This document shows positions 1-7,649 of a DNA stretch of 64,000 bases, one piece after another. Where the stretch lies: assembly GCF_000211815.1 (NCBI RefSeq), contig NZ_GL890971.1:141088-205087 (forward strand), read 5' to 3'. This DNA comes from Moorena producens 3L (GTDB lineage: Bacteria; Cyanobacteriota; Cyanobacteriia; Cyanobacteriales; Coleofasciculaceae). The notes below the pieces were generated by a model that worked only from the letters and a program-made list of their open reading frames with translations, made no database searches and had not been told where the DNA came from. A program made the position numbers and the translations under genes. Within the stretch, counting starts at the first letter, position 1. Each line of letters begins with the position of its first letter.

Positions 1-174
1 AAGAAAAGGTGGTTGTTTGGGGTGCGGAACTAACCCACAGAGGTCTTCAAATTCGAGATGGTTTAACCTCACGTAGAAAGTTGAGAAGTTCTCGTAGAAA
101 CCGCAAAACTCGTTATCGACAGCCACGGTTTCTTAACCGTAAACGTCCTGATGGGTGGTTAGCTCCCAGTCTAA
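1..174 (+). pseudogene. iscB: IscB-type RNA-guided nuclease, middle part (split by IS, runs off left edge)
   Basis: The open frame enters from before the window and carries the VVWGAELTHRG stretch (RuvC-II glutamate region) followed by an arginine-rich bridge-helix-like segment with RRNRKTRYR and the sequence GWLAPSL, typical of IscB/HNH proteins of the IS200/IS605 world. IscB uses an omega-RNA to guide DNA cleavage. Coding is broken after LAPSL by an IS5-type element and resumes at 1321 with MSRVHNI, which is the expected continuation. The N-terminal RuvC-I part lies outside the window. With the later 3' truncation the gene cannot make a full nuclease. Family assignment is from remembered motifs; the interruption is seen directly. 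Confidence 0.75.
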
Positions 175-1320
175 TAGACCTCTCCAAAAACTTGAAACTT
201 TCTCAGGCACTGCTTTTCAGCGATCAAATTGACCAAGTCAATTTTACGTTGAATTAACGCTATAATAAGCTTAAGAAGCTATTGATGTTAATTTAGCACT
301 AAAACTATGAGCATAGACAACCTCAATTGTTTCAGCAATTTCCGAGGCTTTTGTTACTTGTAATACTAAGGCTCCTGTTCTCAATCTTACCAAACCACAT
401 ATTGTCAAAATCACCCCAGAATATTTATTAGAATTTAGGCGAAACCTTTCTCCCGCTATTTTAAAAATTTTTACCAACCTAATCACATGTTCTACAAATA
501 TTCTGTTTGAAGATAATAGCTTGTTATATTTCTTTTGCTGTGAGGTTAACTCACCATTTCTTGGCTTTTTATGGGGAGTTCTTATTTGTTCTTCTCCTAG
601 ATAAGCTTTGTCCCCACTCAGTCGTTGTTTATCATCAAATTTTTTTAAACTTTCCCGACAAATATTTATGTCACTTTTGGGGCCTGGTTTACCGACCACT
701 ACATCCACTATATCTTCCCCTTTTGGCAAAACAATAAATTGATTTTTAAATGTATGGTTTTTCTTCTTGCCAGAATAGAATAATTTTTGTTGATTATAGT
801 CTGAAGGTCTTTCTCTGACTTGTTCTGCGCTATCTACTATTAACTCATACTCAGTTAAGGCTTCTTGAATTATATCCTCGGATTCTTCGTACTTTTTTAC
901 TTGTTCTAACAAAGAAGCTGGTAGAGCTTCCCTGAAAATAGATTGCCAGTAGTTAAAAGTAGAGTTTGCTTTAGATTCACTCACCTGGAACTGTAGTCCG
1001 AGAAGTTGAAAGTTTATGTGATGTCGTAAGTAAATTAATGTCAAGACTATTTGGTCTTCAATTGATAATTTTTGTCCAGCACCTCCCCCAGGCTTTATTA
1101 GCCGGACTTTTTGATTTTCAATTTTTTCTTGATGTTGACGATGTAATAACTTAGCTTGTTCTATCAGTTGAGAGAGTTGCTCATAATTTATTCCTAGCAA
1201 TCTTTTTGTTTGTTTAGGATTTTTTTGGATGTAGTTCCAAGTGTAGCTCATGGTTTTTGAGGTTGATAAAAGTGATTAATTTTATCTTATTTTACCATAA
1301 GTTTGTTTTTTGGAGAGGTC
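175..1320. mobile_element. IS5-family insertion sequence (about 1.15 kb) inside iscB
   Basis: Near-perfect terminal inverted repeats (gacctctccaaaaa at the left, its complement at the right) flank a single transposase gene. The flanking trinucleotide TAA (172-174 and 1321-1323) fits a 3-bp TNA target duplication, as known for the IS1031 subgroup of IS5; exact ends are uncertain by 1-2 bases because the duplication and termini overlap. Removing the element rejoins the iscB reading frame. The transposase appears intact, so the element looks recent. Confidence 0.85.
271..1251 (-). CDS. IS5-family DDE transposase
   Basis: A 326-residue protein with an N-terminal helix-turn-helix region (about residues 60-100, including LRHHINFQLLGLQFQVS) and a DDE_Tnp_4-type catalytic core. 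The likely triad is D140 (LIVDSAEQ), D214 (SGDKAYLG) and E254 (RIFVEHVIR). Length and motifs fit the IS1031/ISL2-like part of the IS5 family. The gene fills the element between the inverted repeats, is antisense to the iscB it interrupts, and has no visible frameshift. Confidence 0.9.
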   Translation of the reverse strand: MSYTWNYIQKNPKQTKRLLGINYEQLSQLIEQAKLLHRQHQEKIENQKVRLIKPGGGAGQKLSIEDQIVLTLIYLRHHINFQLLGLQFQVSESKANSTFNYWQSIFREALPASLLEQVKKYEESEDIIQEALTEYELIVDSAEQVRERPSDYNQQKLFYSGKKKNHTFKNQFIVLPKGEDIVDVVVGKPGPKSDINICRESLKKFDDKQRLSGDKAYLGEEQIRTPHKKPRNGELTSQQKKYNKLLSSNRIFVEHVIRLVKIFKIAGERFRLNSNKYSGVILTICGLVRLRTGALVLQVTKASEIAETIEVVYAHSFSAKLTSIAS

Positions 1321-1617
1321 TAATGTCGAGAGTTCATAATATTCTCACATGGGTAAAAAAACTTACTCGATTTTGTCCGATAACTGGCATTTCTCAGGAA
1401 TTAGTTAGGTTCGATACTCAGAAGATGGAAAACCCTGAAATTTCTGGAACAGAGTATCAGCAGGGCACACTCTACGGATATGAAGTTAGAGAATATCTAC
1501 TTTCCAAATGGAATCGTAAATGTGCTTACTGTGGTGTGACTGATACTCAACTAGAGGTCGAACACATCAAACCTAAATCAAAGGGCGGTTCTGACCGAGT
1601 AAGTAACCTAGCAAGTG
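1321..1617 (+). pseudogene. iscB: IscB-type nuclease, HNH part (3'-truncated)
   Basis: This is the continuation of the interrupted iscB. It includes the HNH region with CAYCG (zinc/HNH cysteines), LEVEHIKPKSKGGSD and RVSNL. The usual continuation after SNL (a second CxxC and the RuvC-III segment) is missing. Homology stops near 1610-1617, where the sequence passes directly into the 3' end of a truncated alcohol dehydrogenase on the other strand. The open frame runs on to 1706 through unrelated DNA. The gene is therefore broken twice, by the IS and by this junction. Confidence 0.75.
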
Positions 1618-2219
1618 AGGTATGGTTCCAGTGTATGAGTGAAGGAGTCAACTATCCCGTTACTGATTTGGTGTCGTGGCAGGGAAAAAGTTACTGTGGG
1701 GTCTAGTACGGAAAAGCGGGGAAATACTAACTCGCTTCTCCTCTGGAGTTTTTCTTGACTGGAACGTCTAGTTACTACAAAATAAGAGTTCATTTCTGAA
1801 CCAGTCGCTGGCAAGGTTAGTACTGTCCCCAAAGGCAGTGCTGCTGTTAATGGAGCATTGGCAACTAAGATGTCCCACAAGTCCCCAACAAACGGAACCG
1901 CCACTGCGATAAATTTGGTAGCATCAATTACAGAACCGCCACCGACAGCTAACAGGTAAGTTATCTCTTCAGTGCGAGCAAACTTGACAGCATCTAACAG
2001 TATTTCCAGCTCAGGGTTAGGGGTGATACCACCGAATTCTAGAACTGTATGTTTGGCAAGAGCAGCTTTGACTTGTTCATATACCCCGTTCTTTTTAATG
2101 CTGCCGCCACCGTAGGTCATTAAAACTCTGGCATCGGTGGTAATCTCATTAGCAATAGCTGCAATCTTACCTTTACCAAATAGAACTTTAACAGGGTTGT
2201 ATAAGTCGAAGCAATCCAT
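1608..2219 (-). pseudogene. yqhD: Iron-containing alcohol dehydrogenase, YqhD type, C-terminally truncated
   Basis: The 203 residues correspond to the N-terminal half of YqhD/BDH-type NADPH-dependent aldehyde reductases (about 390 residues). It has the FGKG start region, the dinucleotide-binding TYGGGSIKKNG and LAVGGGSVIDATKF stretches, LTLPATGSEMN and the first metal-region residues in NGIVDSFTHTLEPYLT. The metal-binding histidines of the second half are absent. The stop codon is supplied by the iscB sequence it abuts, so the truncation comes from the rearrangement at about 1617. It probably makes no functional enzyme. Confidence 0.8.
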
Positions 2220-2919
2220 TGGGTTACCTTCGATAGTGATAAACTAAAACGTTTGGTTGGTTTTGGTTAGGCTATCTATAAACATAGCAATCAACTATCA
2301 ATATTCCGAGCCTAGGTTGTCTTTTATTTTCAGTCTTTTCATGAAGCCAGTTAGTTGTTCAGTTTGAGATTCACTTGATTAACCTTCCCTAATTCGGCTG
2401 AATTAAAAATCTTACCCCTTTAATTTTATTTATAATCTAATTTGGCTGTTTTTTTTAATAAAAATTAACATAGCCCATAAGTAAGTTTTCCGATCATAAA
2501 AGTTGTAATAGTAAAACTATACACTTGTCAATACCCTCCCCCAAAATTACTGAATCGAAGAGTGGGGGGATATCACGGGGAGCGAAATCGGCTCATAGTT
2601 ATAATCATCAAATCAACAAAATCAAATCAACAAACAAATTAAAAACCAAATTGGATTTTGATCATTGGCACTAGGATACTAGGGTTTTTACTGTTGTGTT
2701 CTGGGTACAAAATTACAACTAGACCGGGAGTGATGCAGATCTTGTGATGAATCGGGTAGCGATAAAAGGTCTCTAAGTGGTAAGATCCGCAGAAAGATAG
2801 CAGAACTTAAGGAAATTTTCCTAGTACACCACCCAGTGGGCTACCGCAGATTTAATATTTATTAAAGAAAGAAAAGCTTCAAAAACTAGTAAACTAGTCA
2901 GAAATAGGTAAATAATACG
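2220..2919. other. 700-bp intergenic region upstream of nadA
   Basis: AT-rich spacer between the divergent yqhD remnant and nadA, with no supportable gene. A G/C-rich inverted sequence near 2529-2564 (ccctccccca and gtgggggga) resembles the end hairpin of IS200/IS605-type elements and may be a relic. Just upstream of nadA is a near-palindromic ACTAGT-AA-ACTAGT (2885-2898), a possible operator. No promoter was assigned with confidence. Confidence 0.4.
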
Positions 2920-3894
2920 ATGTTTACAAATGTCCTCCCAAAAACAACCCTAGAGTTGGAGTATCCGCCCAAAGACCTTTTTGAAGCGATTGAAGACCTC
3001 AAACAAGAATTAAACGCAGTTATTCTCGCTCACTATTACCAAGAACCAGATATTCAAGATATTGCTGACTATCTCGGCGATTCTCTAGGTCTTTCTCAAC
3101 AAGCGGCGGCTACAGATGCAGATGTTATCGTCTTTGCTGGGGTTCACTTTATGGCAGAAACTGCCAAAATCCTTAACCCCAATAAATTGGTACTACTCCC
3201 CGATTTAAACGCAGGTTGCTCCCTAGCTGACAGTTGCCCTCCCCAAGAATTTGCGGCATTCAAAGCAGCCCATCCTGACCATTTGGTGGTATCTTACATT
3301 AATTGCTCCGCTGCCATTAAAGCGATGAGCGATATCATTTGCACCAGTTCTAACTCAGTTAAAATCGTCAACCAAATTCCGAAAGACCAGCCGATTATTT
3401 TTGCCCCAGATAAGAACTTAGGTCGCTATGTCATGGAGCAAACCGGACGGGAGTTAGTCCTGTGGGAGGGGAGCTGTATTGTCCATGAAACCTTTTCTGA
3501 GAAAAAGATCGTGGAACTGAAAATACAGCATCCTGAAGCGGAGTTTATTGCCCATCCAGAATGCGAACCCCCTCTATTGCGTCATGCCAGTTACATTGGT
3601 TCCACAACAGGTTTGTTAAAGTATATCCAGCAAAGTTCAACGGAAAAATTTATCGTGGCTACTGAGCCAGGAATTATTCACCAAATGCAAAAGAGGGCAC
3701 CCCAGAAAAATTTCATACCTGCTCCAGGTATGGATAGCAATTGTGCCTGTAACGAATGCCCTCACATGCGGCTCAATACTTTGGAGAAGCTGTATCTAGC
3801 CATGAAGCAGAAAACACCAGAAATTACTATGCCGGAAGATATCCGAGTAGCGGCGTTGCGACCAATTCAACGGATGTTGGAGTTATCAGTGTAG
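2920..3894 (+). CDS. nadA: Quinolinate synthase A
   Basis: NadA condenses iminoaspartate (from NadB) with dihydroxyacetone phosphate to quinolinate, using a [4Fe-4S] cluster. The 324 residues show LAHYYQEPDIQDIAD near the N-terminus, the cluster cysteines in NAGCSLADSCP, in the later CNECPHMR region and in the central SYINCSAAIKAMSDIICTSS block, and AHPECEPP with IGSTTGLLKYI. Length is normal for the family. It precedes nadB on the same strand by 147 bases. Here it lies at the edge of a natural-product-like gene group, so a dedicated precursor role is possible besides NAD supply. Confidence 0.95.
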   Translation: MFTNVLPKTTLELEYPPKDLFEAIEDLKQELNAVILAHYYQEPDIQDIADYLGDSLGLSQQAAATDADVIVFAGVHFMAETAKILNPNKLVLLPDLNAGCSLADSCPPQEFAAFKAAHPDHLVVSYINCSAAIKAMSDIICTSSNSVKIVNQIPKDQPIIFAPDKNLGRYVMEQTGRELVLWEGSCIVHETFSEKKIVELKIQHPEAEFIAHPECEPPLLRHASYIGSTTGLLKYIQQSSTEKFIVATEPGIIHQMQKRAPQKNFIPAPGMDSNCACNECPHMRLNTLEKLYLAMKQKTPEITMPEDIRVAALRPIQRMLELSV

Positions 3895-3940
3895 TGCTGT
3901 AGTGCCCCTGAGCAGGTTGACACAATTACTTGACAAAAGT

Positions 3941-3970
3941 ATAAGTTATAAGTTAGAGCTTATAACTTAT
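3941..3970. promoter_or_regulatory. Perfect 12-bp inverted repeat between nadA and nadB
   Basis: ataagttataag (3941-3952) is followed after the 6-base loop ttagag by its exact complement (3959-3970). There is no T-run after the stem, so an intrinsic terminator is not well supported. It could be an attenuating hairpin, an mRNA-processing site or an operator between nadA and nadB. Confidence 0.5.
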
Positions 3971-4041
3971 TAAGCAATTTGTCTTGTGAAAACGAATAAC
4001 TGCTTAGGGATTAATCAAAAATTAGTGACATATGATCTATC

Positions 4042-5766
4042 GTGCAAGATTTTAAATCATCCCCTGACGAGTCTTCCAGATCTGCCAATACTCCCTCCCA
4101 ATTTGACATCATAGTGGTCGGCAGTGGTGCAGCTGGGCTTTATGCAGCCCTTTGTCTACCTGCTCATTTGCAGGTAGGTTTGATTACCAAAGACACCCTG
4201 AAAACAGGCTCTAGCAACTGGGCTCAGGGAGGAATTGCTGCTGCTATTGACCCATCTGATTCCCCAGAGCTTCACCTAGAGGATACCCAGCGAGCGGGTG
4301 TTGGTCTTTGCGATCGCGAGGCGGTAACGTATCTGGTGGAAAATGCCTCTGCTGCCATTGACTCTCTAGTGAAGATGGGAGTAGCCTTTGACCGCAAAGG
4401 CAAAAAGCTAGCCATGACCCTAGAGGCAGCCCACTCTCGTCCCCGCGTCCTCCATTCCGCAGACACCACCGGTCGAGCAATTGTGGATACGCTGACTGGT
4501 AAAGTTTTAGAGCGTCCAAATATTCAGGTGCTATCTCACGCAGTGGCTTTGAGTTTATGGCTCAATCCAGCAACTGGTCATTGTCAGGGGATTAGCCTCC
4601 TCCATCAAGGTCAGATATCTTGGCTAAGAGCCTCTGCGGTAATCCTAGCAACAGGTGGTGGCGGTCAAGTGTTTGCCCAGACCACTAACCCAGCCGTAAG
4701 TACAGGAGATGGAGTAGCACTGGCTTGGCGGGCTGGGGCAATTGTTAGAGATTTGGAGTTTTTCCAATTTCATCCCACAGCTTTAACCAAACCAGGGGCA
4801 CCTCGATTTTTGATTACAGAAGCTGTCCGGGGAGAGGGGGCACATTTAGTAGATCACAAAGGCGATCGCTTTGCTTTTAATTACCACCCTTCAGGGGAAT
4901 TGGCTCCTAGAGATGTGGTAAGTCGGGCAATTTTTAGTCACTTAGAAAAAACCTCCGCCGATCCTAGCCACGGGAATGTTTATTTAGACTTGCAACCCAT
5001 TGAGCCAGAGCAAATTCGCTATCGTTTCCCCAATATTATTAACGTATGTCAACATTGGGGCATTGATATCTTCAAACAACCCATTCCCGTTGCACCTGCT
5101 GCCCATTACTGGATGGGAGGAGTGGCTTGCGATCTGAGCAGTTGCACCTCGATTCCGGGGCTATATGCCATTGGTGAAACAGCTAGTACGGGGGTTCATG
5201 GTGCCAATCGCTTAGCGAGTAATTCCTTATTGGAATGTTTGGTTTTTGCCGCCCAATTAGCTGAAATTCAAACAGCTCCTAATCCAGTTCTGCAGGAATC
5301 CCTACCCTTTATAAAAGAGAAAGGTGACTGGGCAAGGGACATCGAGAAGATAGCATCAGTAAGGCAAAGTTTACCCTCCCTGATGTGGCAAAGTGCAGGA
5401 ATTTGTCGCTCCCAGGAAGTTTTGGAGTCAGCCCTTGCTGAAGTTAATTCCTGGCGCTCTGAATTGGCTGGCTTAGAGGTGAGTCAATACTTGCTCGATT
5501 TACAGCCCAACCAAACAGTTAAATTTGAGTCACCATTAGCCGAGCAGCAATTGCGAACGGCTGCAGAAACCTTCAATCTCCTGGATATTGCCCATTTAAT
5601 TCTCAAAAGTGCAGCATTGCGCACAGAAAGTCGGGGCGGACATTACCGCAGGGATTATCCCCAAACCTCACCCAGTTGGCAAGTTCACACCTTATTACAG
5701 GGCGAGCGCTGGTGGAAATCTCCACAACTTTCTCTAAGGTTAGAACCCAAGGAGATAGCGGTATGA
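4042..5766 (+). CDS. nadB: L-aspartate oxidase
   Basis: NadB oxidises L-aspartate to iminoaspartate for NadA, with FAD as cofactor. The 574 residues begin with an FAD-binding IIVVGSGAAGLYAA (Rossmann GxGxxG) and contain SNWAQGGIAAA, HSADTTGRAI, FFQFHPTAL, TEAVRGEGA, APRDVVSRAI and GVHGANRLASNSLLE, all family hallmarks, plus the succinate-dehydrogenase-like C-terminal helical domain. A GTG start at 4042 fits the alignment; the nearby ATG at 4032 is out of frame. The stop overlaps the next gene's start (ATGA), which implies translational coupling to a methyltransferase. Confidence 0.95.
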   Translation: MQDFKSSPDESSRSANTPSQFDIIVVGSGAAGLYAALCLPAHLQVGLITKDTLKTGSSNWAQGGIAAAIDPSDSPELHLEDTQRAGVGLCDREAVTYLVENASAAIDSLVKMGVAFDRKGKKLAMTLEAAHSRPRVLHSADTTGRAIVDTLTGKVLERPNIQVLSHAVALSLWLNPATGHCQGISLLHQGQISWLRASAVILATGGGGQVFAQTTNPAVSTGDGVALAWRAGAIVRDLEFFQFHPTALTKPGAPRFLITEAVRGEGAHLVDHKGDRFAFNYHPSGELAPRDVVSRAIFSHLEKTSADPSHGNVYLDLQPIEPEQIRYRFPNIINVCQHWGIDIFKQPIPVAPAAHYWMGGVACDLSSCTSIPGLYAIGETASTGVHGANRLASNSLLECLVFAAQLAEIQTAPNPVLQESLPFIKEKGDWARDIEKIASVRQSLPSLMWQSAGICRSQEVLESALAEVNSWRSELAGLEVSQYLLDLQPNQTVKFESPLAEQQLRTAAETFNLLDIAHLILKSAALRTESRGGHYRRDYPQTSPSWQVHTLLQGERWWKSPQLSLRLEPKEIAV

Positions 5767-6599
5767 ATACCACTTATTCAGAAGCGGTGAAAACAGCGCA
5801 AACCTATTATGATGGTGCAGAAACAGACCGATTGTATGCTACTTTCTGGGGTGGTGAGCATATCACTTATGGGATATACAAGAGTTCGGATGAACCGATC
5901 CATGATGCCTCCAAGCGCACGGTGGAAACAATTGCCCAAACTCTGGAAAATCTAGCTCCCGATTCACGAGTCATCGATCTAGGTGCTGGTTATGGAGGGG
6001 CGGCGCGGTATCTGGCCAAAACCTACGGTTGTTCTGTCTGCTGTCTCAATTTAAGCGAGCGGCAAAATCAACGCAACCGCCAACTGAACCAAGAGCAGAA
6101 TTTAGCCCACTTAGTTGAGGTAACTCAGGGGAGTTTTGAGGATATTCCCTATCCAGACAATTCCTTTAATATTGTCTGGTCCCAGGATGCCATTTTACAC
6201 AGTAGCGATCGCACTCAGGTCTTTGAAGAAATTAAGAGGGTTTTGCAGCCAGGGGGAGAGTTGATTTTTACTGACCCCATGCAAAGGGAGACTTGTCCAC
6301 CAGGGCTACTGCAACCAGCCTTTGACCGTCTGGGTATCAAGGATATGGGTTCCTATCGCTTTTATAGTCAGACAGCCCAGGAATTGGGTTTTGAGGAATT
6401 GCACTTTATTGACCTTTCTGAACATGTGCCTACCCATTATCGACGATTTGGGGAAGAAGTGCGCGTACGCTATCAGGAGGTAGTCAGAATTACTTCCACC
6501 GAATTTGCCGATAAAACCTTGAAAAGCATTGAACCCTGGATCGAGTATTACGAAAAAGGGTACATGCAGTGGGGCATTTTGCATTTTCGCCTGGGGTAA
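5763..6599 (+). CDS. Sarcosine/dimethylglycine-type N-methyltransferase
   Basis: A 278-residue class I SAM-dependent methyltransferase. Motif I is VIDLGAGYGGAARYLA; it also has CLNLSERQNQRNRQ, GSFEDIPYPDNSF, VWSQDAILHS, FTDPMQ and the ending WGILHFRLG. These match, from memory, bacterial sarcosine-dimethylglycine methyltransferases (SDMT, BsmB-like), which make glycine betaine. The start overlaps the nadB stop by ATGA. An adjacent glycine-sarcosine methyltransferase partner is not visible, so the true substrate may be a cluster-specific amine or a pyridine nitrogen rather than sarcosine (inference). Confidence 0.85.
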   Translation: MNTTYSEAVKTAQTYYDGAETDRLYATFWGGEHITYGIYKSSDEPIHDASKRTVETIAQTLENLAPDSRVIDLGAGYGGAARYLAKTYGCSVCCLNLSERQNQRNRQLNQEQNLAHLVEVTQGSFEDIPYPDNSFNIVWSQDAILHSSDRTQVFEEIKRVLQPGGELIFTDPMQRETCPPGLLQPAFDRLGIKDMGSYRFYSQTAQELGFEELHFIDLSEHVPTHYRRFGEEVRVRYQEVVRITSTEFADKTLKSIEPWIEYYEKGYMQWGILHFRLG

Positions 6600-6617
6600 A
6601 ATTTTGGGAGTCAAGCT

Positions 6618-7058
6618 GTGACCATTTACTTTTACGACATTAGCGAAAAGCCCTATGGTTGTTTCTCCAACTTTTCCCCCCATGGGTTTGAACTGGACGG
6701 ACTCTGGTGGCCCACCTCAGAGCATTATTTCCAAGCCCAGAAATTTGCTGGTACGTCCCATGTAGAAGAAATTCGCTCTTGCAAGACTCCCGCAGAAGCT
6801 GCGAGCATGGGACGAGAGCGTACTCGTCCTCTGCGCAGGGATTGGGAAGAAATCAAAGAGGATGTTATGGGGCGAGGCTTACTCTGTAAGTTTCAAACCC
6901 ATGCTGATATCCGCGAAATTCTGCTGGGGACAGGGGACGAACTAATTGTGGAAGATGCTCCCCAGGATTATTATTGGGGTTGTGGTAAAGATAGGAGCGG
7001 TAAGAATCGCCTGGGAGAAATTTTAATGGAAATCCGAGCTATCTTAAGGGAATCTTGA
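6618..7058 (+). CDS. NADAR-family protein (YbiA/RibX-like N-glycosidase)
   Basis: A 146-residue NADAR (DUF1768) protein. It has YFYDISEKPYGCFSNFSPHGF, WPTSEHYFQAQKF, the MGRERTRPLRRDW region and YWGCGKDRSGKNRLGEILMEIR at the end, all typical of YbiA-like members. Family members hydrolyse N-glycosidic bonds in riboflavin intermediates or ADP-ribosylated targets, and the superfamily was predicted to act in NAD/ADP-ribose chemistry. The GTG start at 6618 has a GGGAG ribosome-binding site and lies 18 bases after the methyltransferase, so it is probably co-transcribed with nadB. Next to nad genes it may act on a nucleotide-linked pyridine (inference). Confidence 0.85.
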   Translation: MTIYFYDISEKPYGCFSNFSPHGFELDGLWWPTSEHYFQAQKFAGTSHVEEIRSCKTPAEAASMGRERTRPLRRDWEEIKEDVMGRGLLCKFQTHADIREILLGTGDELIVEDAPQDYYWGCGKDRSGKNRLGEILMEIRAILRES

Positions 7059-7649
7059 GCAGGAGGAATTCCGAACAAGCATGACAGAGTTAATGAAGGC
7101 AGTTATTCTTACTGAATTTGGGGCATTGCTTAATAATGGAATGATTTTAAGCATTTTGTAGAATGGGCATCTTGGTGGAACTGGCATCTTGCCAGTTTCA
7201 ATCCAGTTTCAATATATTTTCGGGCGGGCAGGATGCCCACTCTACTCCTATTCATTCAAAGATTCAGTAACACCTAAAAAAGAGCCCGAAAAACTGGTAC
7301 ATACCCAAAGTACCTAAACCAGTCCGGAAAAAGGTAGAACTGTTAATTAAAGTTGGAGCTTGTAAGGGTTTTCTGGCTCTACCGGATTGGGGATGTAAAA
7401 CTGTCAGTAAATAATTAATCTAATCTTGATTGGGCGGGAGTTTTAGTTGTTCAGATAAGGATTTTTCAGAAATAACCTGCCCAATCATACTTAGTGGGCT
7501 CATACTTACTGGGCAATAAGCGCGTTTTTCTGCATACTAGGTTCCCTAGAGCCATTTTTCTGTACTCCATCCGAAATGCTTGATCCGAAATCCTTCCCAC
7601 ATAACCAGGATTGTTGACTTTTTAAACACGAAATTACCTTGGAATAACC
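7059..7649. other. 590-bp intergenic region with possible dehydrogenase 5' remnant
   Basis: An AGGAGG at 7062-7067 precedes a 26-codon frame (7081-7161) that starts MTELMKAVILTEFG, like the first residues of zinc-type/quinone oxidoreductases (MDR family), then loses resemblance and stops. It may be a truncated gene start. The rest (7160-7260) includes a dispersed motif, gggcatct...ggatgcccac, common in cyanobacterial spacers. No other gene is supported. Confidence 0.3.
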
